Shown: positions 51,796 to 60,789 of the stretch, in pieces | Layout: each line of letters starts with the position of its first letter | How positions within the stretch are numbered: the stretch's first letter is position 1 | Source: Methylophilaceae bacterium | GTDB lineage: Bacteria; Pseudomonadota; Gammaproteobacteria; Burkholderiales; Methylophilaceae | Assembly: GCA_028351715.1 (NCBI GenBank) | Contig: JAOMKM010000003.1 | Span: 26,151-90,150 of the forward strand | DNA length: 64,000 nt | Direction: 5' to 3' | Made by a program: the position numbers and the translations under genes | Notes under the pieces: model-generated | Databases searched by the model: none | What the model was told of the DNA's origin: nothing | The model's input: the letters and a program-made list of their open reading frames with translations, nothing else

Positions 51796-53517
51796 ATGAA
51801 ATTAACAGATTGTTTTGCAAAAATTATTCAAAATGAAAATATTGGATGTGTTTTTGGCTTGCAAGGGGGGGCTGTAGTCCATTTATTCGACTCATTAGAA
51901 AGTAATGGGACTGAGGTTTTATATCTGCATCATGAACAAGCAGTAAGCCTAGCGGCGACATCATATGCTAAAGCAAATAATACGCTGGGTTGCGCAATTG
52001 TCACCTCAGGCCCAGCCTCGACAAATGCAATTACGGGTTTACTTGCAGCTTGGCAAGACTCTGTGCCATGTATTTTTATAAGTGGGCAAGCTAGAACAAA
52101 TCAACTTTCCTATGGTAGAAAAGTAAGACAAGTTGGGGTGCAGGAGGTAAATATAGTTGATATTGTAAAACCAATTACAAAGTTTGCTAAGTGTATTTAT
52201 TCTAAAGATGAATTTGAGACTACAATGATTGAAGCAATCAAAATTGCAAAATCTGGAAGGCCTGGGCCTGTCTGGATTGACTTACCCTTGGACCTTCAAT
52301 GGATGGATGTGAAGTATACTAATAAACCCCATGTAGAAACCACAAAAAATTTAAGTATAGATAAAAAAATGAGTGATGAATTATTTCATCAATCTGTAGA
52401 TTGGATAACTCAATCAAAAAAACCATTATTTGTTCTTGGTTACGGGCTTAGGCTATCGAATACACATGAAAAAATTATAGATATACTAAATAAGGCCAGT
52501 ATACCTTTTGTAACAACATGGAGCGCTGCAGATTATTCAGGGACAGAAAATAAAAATAATATGGGCATTATTGGAATGTGTGGTCAAAGAGGCGCAAATA
52601 AAATAATTTTTGATTCAGACCTGATTGTTTGCTTAGGTACTCACTTGTCAACTGCTCACACAACAGGTCTTTTTGATAGCTATGCAAAAAAAGCAAAAAA
52701 AATTATTGTTAACATTGATAAAGATCAATTAGAAAACTTAAATATCAGCTTTGATCTCATCATTAACACAGACTTAAGAAACTATATAGACTCTTTAAAA
52801 AATATAGATTTAAAGAGTAATACTTTCTGGAGTGACTTGGAAAGCTATAAGAGTTTAAATTGGAGCGAGCCTAATAAAGAAAATAGTATAAATTCTTTTT
52901 CATTTATAAGGCAGCTATCAAATCTTGTTAATGAGACTTGCTGCTATATTATTGATGGAGGTGGAACTGCATTATATGCCGGATTCCAGAGTACTCAACT
53001 TAAAGAAAAAGATAGAATTATTTGTTCTACTGCAATTTCAGCAATGGGAACTGGTCTTGCAGAATCGCTTGGGGTAGCTAAAACAAGAAAATATAATTTG
53101 ATGTTTTGCATTATAGGAGATGGTAGTTTCATAATGAATATTCAAGATTTGCAGAGTATAGCTCAAGAAAAAATTAATTTAAAAATTATTGTAATCAATA
53201 ATAATGGTTATCAAGCCATTAGAAATACGCAAAATGAATTTTTAGAAGGTAGGCTTTACGGTACTCACCCAGACTGGAATCTTAAAATGCCATCGATTGA
53301 GAAGATGGCGACAGGGTTTGAAGTAGATTATATTAAACTAAAAAATCCAGCCAATATCGATGACGACATCAAAAAAATACTTAAGCATAAAGGTCCATTG
53401 ATCATTGAAGTTATTGTCGACGAAAATCAGAAGCCATTATTCAGACAAAAATTTATGAAAAATGATGATGGGACTTTTAGTCCAACTGATTTATCAGATA
53501 TGTTAGTTAATGAATAA
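51796..53517 (+). CDS. thiamine-diphosphate enzyme, acetolactate-synthase-like
   Basis: A 573-residue ThDP enzyme with the full three-domain layout of acetolactate synthase/benzoylformate decarboxylase proteins. The activating Glu is in LHHEQAVSLAA (Glu47), TSGPASTNAITGLLAA follows, and the ThDP/Mg motif GDGSFIMN runs to INNNG (about residues 441-470). Housekeeping IlvB normally pairs with a small subunit; none is here, and the neighbours are sugar genes. In the yersiniose pathway YerE, a similar enzyme, adds a two-carbon branch to a keto-sugar. That is one possible role. Confidence 0.9.
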   Translation: MKLTDCFAKIIQNENIGCVFGLQGGAVVHLFDSLESNGTEVLYLHHEQAVSLAATSYAKANNTLGCAIVTSGPASTNAITGLLAAWQDSVPCIFISGQARTNQLSYGRKVRQVGVQEVNIVDIVKPITKFAKCIYSKDEFETTMIEAIKIAKSGRPGPVWIDLPLDLQWMDVKYTNKPHVETTKNLSIDKKMSDELFHQSVDWITQSKKPLFVLGYGLRLSNTHEKIIDILNKASIPFVTTWSAADYSGTENKNNMGIIGMCGQRGANKIIFDSDLIVCLGTHLSTAHTTGLFDSYAKKAKKIIVNIDKDQLENLNISFDLIINTDLRNYIDSLKNIDLKSNTFWSDLESYKSLNWSEPNKENSINSFSFIRQLSNLVNETCCYIIDGGGTALYAGFQSTQLKEKDRIICSTAISAMGTGLAESLGVAKTRKYNLMFCIIGDGSFIMNIQDLQSIAQEKINLKIIVINNNGYQAIRNTQNEFLEGRLYGTHPDWNLKMPSIEKMATGFEVDYIKLKNPANIDDDIKKILKHKGPLIIEVIVDENQKPLFRQKFMKNDDGTFSPTDLSDMLVNE

Positions 53518-53647
53518 ATTTTCATTTTCATGCTGCTGAGAATGAGTGATTTAGATTCTTATAGGTAATTTTAGTTTTATCAACCTAATCCCTTTCAATA
53601 CCAAGTCCTTTATATTATTATTTTAGATTAAATACTAGTGGTGCTAT

Positions 53648-54556
53648 ATGAGTTCAATAAATATTTATTACGATCTAAAGTTTGCACCTACAACATTTGA
53701 TTTTGCAGTTTATTTGGTTGTATCTAATGCTGTAAGACAAGCCAATGGATTCAAAACAATGGGAGTCACTATTGTATGTGATGAATTCAGACGTTGGTCT
53801 GTGAGAGAAAAAGAAAGTAAAGAAGGTGACAGAAGGTGGAGAGTTAATCATATTTTAAGTAAATTGGCCTCTTTAATTCCAGAGGTTAATGGTGTCACCA
53901 TCTCTGAAATACCATTAACTGAGATTAATTTCCCAGCCTTTCCTGATGGCTACCCTCCACCCCCAGGCGCAGATTTTCAATTTCCATACCTCGCACAACA
54001 TTTAAAACAATTTTATAATCAAGGTTTAAATTTACGGCCATTCAAATCTTCTGAGGGTGCCAAAATACTAATAAATAATTTATTCGATGATAATGTAATT
54101 ACAATCTCTCTTAGAAGCTCAAAATTTATACCAGAAAGGAATTCTAATTTGGATGAATGGTATAAAGTTTATCAAGAACTTAAAAAGACAAAATTTAGAC
54201 CGATTGTAATTCCTTGTTTTGAAGATTATATGGGGGACAAAACCTTTGCTAAATATGATTGGGAAATATTTCCTCCGGCTACGATTGACCTTGATTTGAA
54301 ATTGGCACTTTATGAGAAAGCATTTGACAATCTTTGCATCAATAATGGGGCTAGTACACTTTTAATTCTATCCGACTGCCGTTATAAGCATTTTAAGTAT
54401 GTTACTGAGGGTGTTGATAATACTCAGCCAAAGCATCATAAAGCAACTATGGGTATTAATCCAGGCGATAATTTTCTATTTGCTGCAGAATCTGGACAGG
54501 ATCTAATATGGGAAACTGATAATGCAGATATAATCCTTAAGGCGCTTGATTTATAA
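53648..54556 (+). CDS. glycosyltransferase-like protein of unknown family (paralogue of 44082-44978)
   Basis: A 302-residue protein sharing most of its length with the one at 44082-44978, including FDDNVITI, RNSNLDEWYKV, the YDWEIFPPATIDLDLKLALYEKA core and NLCINNGAS. The two differ mainly in a Pro-rich insert near residue 105 and at the C-terminus. As with its paralogue I cannot name the family; a GT-B-like fold is suggested by the second half. The 130-base gap before it has no clear feature. An SDR gene follows 23 bases later. Confidence 0.75.
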   Translation: MSSINIYYDLKFAPTTFDFAVYLVVSNAVRQANGFKTMGVTIVCDEFRRWSVREKESKEGDRRWRVNHILSKLASLIPEVNGVTISEIPLTEINFPAFPDGYPPPPGADFQFPYLAQHLKQFYNQGLNLRPFKSSEGAKILINNLFDDNVITISLRSSKFIPERNSNLDEWYKVYQELKKTKFRPIVIPCFEDYMGDKTFAKYDWEIFPPATIDLDLKLALYEKAFDNLCINNGASTLLILSDCRYKHFKYVTEGVDNTQPKHHKATMGINPGDNFLFAAESGQDLIWETDNADIILKALDL

Positions 54557-54579
54557 ATGAATGACATTTTAATTGCTAA

Positions 54580-55302
54580 ATGAAATCTAAAAAATCTAGA
54601 AATGCAGTCATTACAGGCTCGACCCAAGGAATTGGCCTAGCAATTGCCCGTGAATTTCTTGAGCGTGGGCATAATGTATATATTTGTGGTCGAGATGAAA
54701 TAAAATTAAAGAAAGTATTAAAAGACCTATCGGTGCTTTTTGGTAGTGAAAGAGTTCATGGTTCAGTATGTGATGTTAGTTCACTTGTATCAGTAGAGAA
54801 AATGATTAAGGAATCACTGGGTCATTTTGGCAGTATTGATGTTTTAGTAAATAATGCTGGGGTTGGTTTCGTAACTCCTTTTGAAAAAATTACCCCAGAT
54901 CAATGGTCAGAAATTATAAATGTAAATCTCACCGGCGTTTATAATTGTTGTCGTGCTGCATTGCCATGGCTTAAAAAAAACAAAGTTTCGGATATTATTA
55001 ACCTCGGAAGTCGTGCTGGTCGTTATGCCTCTGCTGGGGGTGCTGGTTACAATACAACAAAATTTGGCCTCCAAGGCTTTACTGAAGCATTATTTTTAGA
55101 TTTAAATCAATATGGTGTAAGAGTTAGCTTGGTGGCTCCTGGCAATGTATCCTCTGGCTTTGCTGATATCATTGGAGGGCTAGGATCAGAGGAGTGGTTC
55201 TTGTCTCCTAGTGATGTTGCAAAAGTAGTTGCTGATATCATTGCATCTAATTCAAGAGCAAATGTTAATTGGGTTGAAATTCGTCCCTCAAGACCAGAAT
55301 AA
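54580..55302 (+). CDS. short-chain dehydrogenase/reductase
   Basis: A 240-residue classical SDR with ITGSTQGIGLAIA, NNAGVGF, LGSRAG and YNTTK as the catalytic Tyr-Lys pair. It belongs to a different branch from the SDRs at 50998 and 60016; its FGLQGFTEALFLDL and SLVAPGNV parts resemble 3-ketoacyl- or sorbitol-reductase types. Substrate unknown. It is separated from the epimerase gene by 128 bases with a possible weak -10 (TATAAT at 55341). Confidence 0.92.
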   Translation: MKSKKSRNAVITGSTQGIGLAIAREFLERGHNVYICGRDEIKLKKVLKDLSVLFGSERVHGSVCDVSSLVSVEKMIKESLGHFGSIDVLVNNAGVGFVTPFEKITPDQWSEIINVNLTGVYNCCRAALPWLKKNKVSDIINLGSRAGRYASAGGAGYNTTKFGLQGFTEALFLDLNQYGVRVSLVAPGNVSSGFADIIGGLGSEEWFLSPSDVAKVVADIIASNSRANVNWVEIRPSRPE

Positions 55303-55430
55303 ACGAATCTAGTAAATTCAAAATACGCAAATTTATATTGTATAATAATTGCTAGGTATCAACTTCTAAGACTCTCTAACCCATTATAGGATATTTGATG
55401 CGTAAAATTCTAAAAGCAATTAGTTTGTAA

Positions 55431-56417
55431 GTGGATAAAATTTTCATAATAGGAAGCAATTCATTTTCTGGGGCCACTTTTTCAGACTATGCATTAAAAA
55501 ATGGAGCTCATGTTACTGGTATAAGTCGGTCAAAAGAGTCCAATAACGTTTTTTTACCATACAAATCCAATGAACAGAGTAACTTTAATTTTCACTTATT
55601 AGATATAAATAAAAATCTAAAAGAAATTATTGAGCTTATTAATGAAATAAAACCAGCATATGTAATTAATTTTGCTGCTCAAAGTATGGTTGGTGAGAGC
55701 TGGTTACGTCCTACTGATTGGTTTATGACGAATGTAGTTTCAACTATAAACTTACATGATGAGCTCAGAATGTGTGATTTTTTAAAACGTTATGTTCATA
55801 TTTCGACCCCTGAAGTTTATGGTTCTTGCGATGGGTTTGTAGATGAAAATTTTCCTTTTAATCCCAGCACCCCTTATGCAGTTTCAAGAGCTGCAGCAGA
55901 TATGAGCCTACGTACCTTCCATGATGAATATAAATTTCCTGTTGTAACTACTCGTGCAGCTAATGTTTATGGTCCAGGACAGCAACTTTATCGAATTATT
56001 CCTCGCACCATTCTTTACATCTTGCTTGGGAAAAAAATTCAATTACATGGCGGAGGATCCTCTACTCGATCTTTTATTCATATGAATGATGTGTCACGGG
56101 CTACCTGGCAAATTATGCATAAAGGAAAAATTGGGCACACTTACCACATATCCACCAATGAAATAATTTCAATTCGAGAATTAGTTGAATCTATTTGTGT
56201 AAAATTAAATGTGAAATTTAAAAATCATATTGATGTAGTTGGTGAGCGAGCAGGTAAAGATTCAGCATACCAACTTAAGAGTGCTAAGCTAAGAGATGAA
56301 ATGAATTGGCAGGAGGAAATTACCTTAGATCAGGGATTAAATGAATGTATTTCATGGGTCACAAAAAATCTTGATATTTTAAAAAAAGAGGTATTCGATT
56401 ATCAGCATAAACCATAA
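55431..56417 (+). CDS. NAD-dependent epimerase/dehydratase, RmlB-like
   Basis: A 328-residue extended SDR of the NDP-sugar 4,6-dehydratase type. It has IFIIGSNSFSG as the nucleotide loop (one Gly fewer than usual), NFAAQSMVGES, STPEVYGS, TRAANVYGPGQQ and RSFIHMNDVSRA. The C-terminal VGERAGKDSAYQLKSAKLRDEM is typical of RmlB. The catalytic YxxxK is YAVSR here (Tyr149, Arg153). Either the Lys role is taken by Arg or the enzyme is altered. It probably supplies the keto-sugar used by nearby enzymes. Start is GTG 55431. Confidence 0.9.
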   Translation: MDKIFIIGSNSFSGATFSDYALKNGAHVTGISRSKESNNVFLPYKSNEQSNFNFHLLDINKNLKEIIELINEIKPAYVINFAAQSMVGESWLRPTDWFMTNVVSTINLHDELRMCDFLKRYVHISTPEVYGSCDGFVDENFPFNPSTPYAVSRAAADMSLRTFHDEYKFPVVTTRAANVYGPGQQLYRIIPRTILYILLGKKIQLHGGGSSTRSFIHMNDVSRATWQIMHKGKIGHTYHISTNEIISIRELVESICVKLNVKFKNHIDVVGERAGKDSAYQLKSAKLRDEMNWQEEITLDQGLNECISWVTKNLDILKKEVFDYQHKP

Positions 56418-56431
56418 AAAATAGGAGAGAT

Positions 56432-57091
56432 ATGGGACAAGAAATAGATTTACTAGAAGATTATCCAAAAGCAAAGCGTAATTTAGAAGAGCGACTTGCC
56501 TCTAAAAATGAAGTTGATAGAGCTATAGCTAGAAAATTTGGTCGTGATTTCTTTGATGGTGATAGAAATCATGGTTATGGAGGTTTTAACTATATGCCAC
56601 GTTTTTGGCAGCCAGTGATGCCAACTTTTAAAGAGTATTGGAATTTAACAGAAGATTCATCTTTATTGGATGTAGGTTGTGCTAAAGGTTTTATGTTGCA
56701 TGATCTTTCAAAATTAATTCCAGGTATAAGCGTCAAGGGCGTAGACATTTCTGAATATGCAGTTGAAAATACTATTGATGACATGAAGCCTCATGTTAGC
56801 GTTGCTAATGCAACAAAACTCCCTTTTTCTGATAACAAATTTGATGTAGTAATTTCTATCAATACTATTCACAATCTTGAGCGCGAAGAATGCGGACAAG
56901 CATTACAAGAAATCGAACGAGTTAGTCGGGGAAAATCGTTTGTTACAGTTGATGCCTATCGAAATAATGAAGAAAAAGAGAGGATGTATGCTTGGAACTT
57001 AACTGCAAAAACCATTATGTCGGTTGATGAATGGATCAAATTTTTTAAAGATGTAAATTATAATGGAGACTACTTTTGGTTCATCCCATAG
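56432..57091 (+). CDS. class I SAM-dependent methyltransferase
   Basis: A 219-residue methyltransferase of the Methyltransf_11 type with LLDVGCAKGFMLHDL (SAM motif I), VKGVDISEYAVENT and LPFSDNKFDVVISINTIHNL. The N-terminus is a charged region with FDGDRNHGYGGFNYMP. It is in one operon with the RmlB-like gene (14 bases) and its end overlaps the E1 alpha-like gene, so it probably modifies a sugar intermediate; that is inference. Confidence 0.9.
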   Translation: MGQEIDLLEDYPKAKRNLEERLASKNEVDRAIARKFGRDFFDGDRNHGYGGFNYMPRFWQPVMPTFKEYWNLTEDSSLLDVGCAKGFMLHDLSKLIPGISVKGVDISEYAVENTIDDMKPHVSVANATKLPFSDNKFDVVISINTIHNLEREECGQALQEIERVSRGKSFVTVDAYRNNEEKERMYAWNLTAKTIMSVDEWIKFFKDVNYNGDYFWFIP

Positions 57092-58080
57092 ATTCTAGCT
57101 CCATTGAAAATTCACTAAGTCTCTTTCATCAAATGTATCGAATAAGGATGGTTGAAGAGGAAATTTCACGTCGGTATCCGGAAGGAAAAATGCGCTGCCC
57201 AGTTCATTTATCTACAGGCCAAGAATCTATTCCAGCTGCATTTGCATTATCAATTAAAAAAAACGATTTTGCGGTTAGTACCCACCGTGGGCATGCTCAT
57301 TACCTTGCAAAAGGTGGTGATTTAAAGGCTATGATCGCTGAAATTTATGGGAAAGCAACTGGCTGCTCTAAGGGTAAGGGTGGCTCAATGCATTTAATTG
57401 ACCTTAATGTAAACTTCATGGGAACCTCAGCAATTGTCGGAAATAGTATACCTGTTGGTGTAGGCCTAGCTCTTTCTGCTCAACTTAAAGGCACGGATCA
57501 AATTAGCTGTATATTTTTAGGTGATGGTGCTGTCGAGGAAGGTGTTTTTTATGAATCAGTCAATTTTGCTGCTGTTAGAAAATTGCCTGTTCTTTTTATT
57601 TGTGAAAATAATTTATACTCCGTCTATAGCCCACTTAGCGTAAGACAACCAAAAGGTAGAAGTATAGCTAATATGGTAGATGCGATAGGAGTTGGAACAG
57701 GAACATGTAATGGGGACGATATTTATTCTAGCCAAAAATTAATGCAGAATGCCGTGAATAAAGTCCGTTCAGGTACAGGGCCATACTTCCTCGAATTCTC
57801 TACTTATCGCTGGCGAGAACATTGCGGTCATGATTTTGATAATGATTTAGGTTATCGCTCTGAAAAAGAATTCTTAGAATGGAAATCTAAAGATCCATTA
57901 ATAAATCTGGAAGAGAGTTTATACAAGACTGGAGTAAAGCTTGGCGAGAAGGTTGATTCAATAAAAGCATCAATTAATTCTGAGATAATATCAGCATTTA
58001 AGTTTGCAGAGACCTCAAAATTTCCAGATCAGATAGAGGCTTATCAGGACGTTTATGCAAAAGAAGAGTTATCAAAATGA
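57076..58080 (+). CDS. ThDP-dependent dehydrogenase E1 alpha-like subunit
   Basis: A 334-residue protein of the pyruvate/acetoin dehydrogenase E1 alpha family. MYRIRMVEEEISRRY, HLSTGQESIPAAF, STHRGHAHYLAKGGD and the ThDP motif LGDGAVEEGVFYES...ICENN are conserved. There are no E2 (acyltransferase) or E3 genes beside it, so a normal oxidative complex is unlikely. The start is uncertain: TTG 57076 overlaps the previous gene. It pairs with the E1 beta-like gene that starts in its last codon. Confidence 0.9.
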   Translation: MVHPIDSSSIENSLSLFHQMYRIRMVEEEISRRYPEGKMRCPVHLSTGQESIPAAFALSIKKNDFAVSTHRGHAHYLAKGGDLKAMIAEIYGKATGCSKGKGGSMHLIDLNVNFMGTSAIVGNSIPVGVGLALSAQLKGTDQISCIFLGDGAVEEGVFYESVNFAAVRKLPVLFICENNLYSVYSPLSVRQPKGRSIANMVDAIGVGTGTCNGDDIYSSQKLMQNAVNKVRSGTGPYFLEFSTYRWREHCGHDFDNDLGYRSEKEFLEWKSKDPLINLEESLYKTGVKLGEKVDSIKASINSEIISAFKFAETSKFPDQIEAYQDVYAKEELSK

Positions 58081-59132
58081 CCAAAAAAACTTTTTCGACC
58101 GCCATTAATGATGCGCTTCATGAAGCTATGCGAATTGACCAGAGTGTTATTTGTTATGGTTTGGGAGTTACAGATCCAAAAGCTGTATTTAACACTACAT
58201 CAAATCTAGAAAAAAAATTTGGTTCAGAACGTGTCTTTGACATGCCAACCTCTGAAAATGCAATGACAGGTGTTGCAATTGGAGCAGCACTTAATGGTAT
58301 TAAGTCTGTCATAACTCACCAACGTATAGATTTTTTTCTTTTAGCAATGGATCAAATTGTTAATGGTGCAGCTAAATGGCATTACATGTATGGCGGGCAA
58401 TCGTCGATACCCATAACTATTCGACTTATCATTGGTCGTGGTTGGGGCCAAGGACCTACACACTCGCAGAATCTCCAAGCTTGGTTTGCTCATATTCCTG
58501 GTCTAAAAGTAGTTATGCCAACTTCCCCGGAGGATGCAAAAGGCATGCTTCTTTCATCTATCTTTGATCCAAATCCAGTAATATTTCTGGAGCATCGCTG
58601 GTTACATGACACATTAGGCGATGTTCCAAGTGGTGATATTAGGGTACCACTAGGTAAAGCTAAAATAGTTAAAGCTGGAACTGATATTACATTAGTAACT
58701 ATGTCCTATATGACAGTAGAGGCAGTACATGCAGCAAATTACCTAGAAGAAAAAGGAATTGTTTGTGAGGTTATTGATTTGCGAACGATTAAACCATTGG
58801 ATTGGAAAACAATAATGGACTCTGTTGCCAAAACTGGTAGGCTGCTAGCACTTGATTCTGGTTTTACTACAGGCTCTGTCTCGGGTGAGGTAGTAGCCCG
58901 AGTAGCAATGGAAAAATTTAGTATTCTTAAATCAGCGCCAACAAGATTAGCAATGCCAGATGTCCCTGAACCAACAAGCCTCGCTCTAACTAAAGGTTTT
59001 TACGTGCGCGCCTCAAATATAGCTGAAAAAGTTATGGATATGTTTGGTAAGAATACTTCAGACATTAAAAAGGACTTACCAGAACCATCACCGCATGATG
59101 TACCAGGAGAATGGTTTAAAGGGCCCTTTTAG
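58077..59132 (+). CDS. ThDP-dependent dehydrogenase E1 beta-like subunit
   Basis: A 351-residue partner of the E1 alpha-like protein, with the transketolase central (pyrimidine-binding) domain (MPTSENAMTGVAIGAALNGI, GRGWGQGPTHSQNLQAWFAHIPGL) and the C-terminal transketolase domain (VIDLRTIKPLDWKTI). It starts in an ATGA overlap with the alpha gene. It is probably assembled as an alpha2-beta2 enzyme that decarboxylates a 2-oxo acid and hands the two-carbon unit to an unknown acceptor. A gap of 178 bases follows. Confidence 0.9.
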   Translation: MTKKTFSTAINDALHEAMRIDQSVICYGLGVTDPKAVFNTTSNLEKKFGSERVFDMPTSENAMTGVAIGAALNGIKSVITHQRIDFFLLAMDQIVNGAAKWHYMYGGQSSIPITIRLIIGRGWGQGPTHSQNLQAWFAHIPGLKVVMPTSPEDAKGMLLSSIFDPNPVIFLEHRWLHDTLGDVPSGDIRVPLGKAKIVKAGTDITLVTMSYMTVEAVHAANYLEEKGIVCEVIDLRTIKPLDWKTIMDSVAKTGRLLALDSGFTTGSVSGEVVARVAMEKFSILKSAPTRLAMPDVPEPTSLALTKGFYVRASNIAEKVMDMFGKNTSDIKKDLPEPSPHDVPGEWFKGPF

Positions 59133-59310
59133 GATTAAATTAAATGAATGAGTAATCACTGAAATCAAACCTCTTTCTGTGCCGACATTAGAATAAGAAA
59201 TCACTTATAATAGTGGGGGTAAAATTGTGTATAAATCAAATTGATTGCTATATAATTTTGCTAATTTAAATCGATTTATTATGAGAAATTCCTAACAAAC
59301 AGGCAAAAAA

Positions 59311-59991
59311 ATGAAAACAAAAGAAGCGCAAAATCAATCACAGGTAGATGATTATAATAATCTTGGGCCATCTACAATGGGTCCATGGACAAGCCATATA
59401 TGGAGAAGCGATCCACGCCATCTAGTATTTTTACTCTCACGCTATAAATTTGTGTCAAAAATGTTAATAGGTAAAAATAAAGTTTTGGAAGTAGGTTGTG
59501 GGGATGCTTTTGGAACGCCGATAGTTGAAAGTACGGTTGACAAACTTCATTGTATAGACTTTGAACCATTAGTTCTTGAAGATGCTATTGAACGGTATAG
59601 TAAATTAAAAAATTATAATGTTTCTTTTTCTGTTCATAACATCTTGGAGAAGCCTCACGAGGATATGTACAATGCTGCTTTTTCACTTGATGTAATTGAA
59701 CATATACCTTCAAATAAAGAAGATTTATTTATCAATAATATTGCGGAATCATTAACTGACAACGGAATACTAATTATAGGTACGCCAAATATAACTGCAG
59801 ACCAGTATGCATCTCCAGCAAGTAAGGCAGGACATATTAATCTAAAATCAGCTGAAACACTCTCAATGCTTCTATCTAAAAAATTTGAAAATGTTTTTAT
59901 TTTTTCAATGAATGATGAGGTTGTACACACTGGATATAGTCCCATGGCACATTATCTCTTCGCTATGGGTGTTGGTATCAAAAAAGACTAA
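59311..59991 (+). CDS. class I SAM-dependent methyltransferase
   Basis: A 226-residue methyltransferase with VLEVGCGDAFGTPIV (motif I), HCIDFEPLVLEDAI and SLDVIEHIPSNKEDLFI, then GILIIGTPN. It belongs to the Methyltransf_11/23 group. The N-terminus has VDDYNNLGPSTMGPWTSHIWRS, which I do not recognise. The 178-base gap before it contains a TATAAT at 59251 without a well-spaced -35 box. It is followed 24 bases later by the SDR at 60016. Confidence 0.88.
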   Translation: MKTKEAQNQSQVDDYNNLGPSTMGPWTSHIWRSDPRHLVFLLSRYKFVSKMLIGKNKVLEVGCGDAFGTPIVESTVDKLHCIDFEPLVLEDAIERYSKLKNYNVSFSVHNILEKPHEDMYNAAFSLDVIEHIPSNKEDLFINNIAESLTDNGILIIGTPNITADQYASPASKAGHINLKSAETLSMLLSKKFENVFIFSMNDEVVHTGYSPMAHYLFAMGVGIKKD

Positions 59992-60015
59992 TAAAATTTA
60001 CACACTAGGAAGCTT

Positions 60016-60789
60016 ATGGATTTAAATATAAAAGGTAAACGAGCTTTAATAACTGGTGCTGGACGTGGTTTAGGTCGTGCAATAGCTACTACTCTTAGTA
60101 ATGAAGGAGTAAAAGTTGTTTGTGTATCTCGCACAAAGAAAGATATTGAAGAATTAATTAATAATCTTGGAGGCAATTCTTCTGGTCACTTAGGAATAGC
60201 TATGGATTTAATGCCAAATTCTGCGCCAACTGAATTGATGGTCAAAATTAACGATTTTGGGCCCCTTGATATAGTCATTCATAATGCTGGTGGAACTCTT
60301 GATATTTCAGACCCTTTTTGTTCAATAGAGGATTGGCGAAAGCTCTACCGTTTTAATTTTGAACTTGCGGTTGAACTTAATGGCTTAATTCTACCAGGGA
60401 TGCAGAAACGTCAATGGGGTCGTGTATGCCATATTACTTCAATAGCAGCTATGGAAAATCAAGGGCCTGTGCCCTATTGTTCCTTCAAAGCAGCATTAAC
60501 CGCTTACACTAGAAGCATGGGTGGCATATTGGCACCTGATGGGGTCGTTATGTCAGCAATTTTACCGGGGGCAGTATTTACTGAAGGAGGTTTCTGGGAT
60601 ACAGCATCACGCGAACGCCCAGAACATGTAGAGAAATACTTAACTGAACGACAACGGATTGGTAGATTTGGGAAGCCAGATGAAATAGCTAACTTTGTTG
60701 CTTACCTATGCTCTGATTTAGCGTCGTTTAACACAGGTAGTATTGTTCCCGTAGATGGTGGTCAAGGAAGGGGGTACTTTGGGCAATGA
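60016..60789 (+). CDS. short-chain dehydrogenase/reductase (paralogue of 50998-51786)
   Basis: A 257-residue classical SDR. ALITGAGRGLGRAI is the nucleotide loop, IHNAGGTL replaces the usual NNAG, and ITSIAA with YCSFK supplies the Ser, Tyr and Lys. The protein shares long stretches with the SDR at 50998, for example CSIEDWRKL versus CSIDDWHKV and CSDLASF near the end. An AGGAAG ribosome site is present. Its stop overlaps the transketolase N-terminal gene. Confidence 0.93.
   Translation: MDLNIKGKRALITGAGRGLGRAIATTLSNEGVKVVCVSRTKKDIEELINNLGGNSSGHLGIAMDLMPNSAPTELMVKINDFGPLDIVIHNAGGTLDISDPFCSIEDWRKLYRFNFELAVELNGLILPGMQKRQWGRVCHITSIAAMENQGPVPYCSFKAALTAYTRSMGGILAPDGVVMSAILPGAVFTEGGFWDTASRERPEHVEKYLTERQRIGRFGKPDEIANFVAYLCSDLASFNTGSIVPVDGGQGRGYFGQ

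Noticed and set aside
49719-53517. Aminotransferase plus ThDP enzyme read as a phosphonate (aminoethylphosphonate) pathway
   Set aside because: No PEP mutase gene is present, the ThDP enzyme has the full length of acetolactate synthase types, and the other neighbours are sugar-modifying genes.
59225-59256. TTGTGT and TATAAT as a promoter before the methyltransferase at 59311
   Set aside because: The spacing is 20 bases, too long for a normal sigma70 promoter, so it is mentioned only as a weak possibility in the gene entry.
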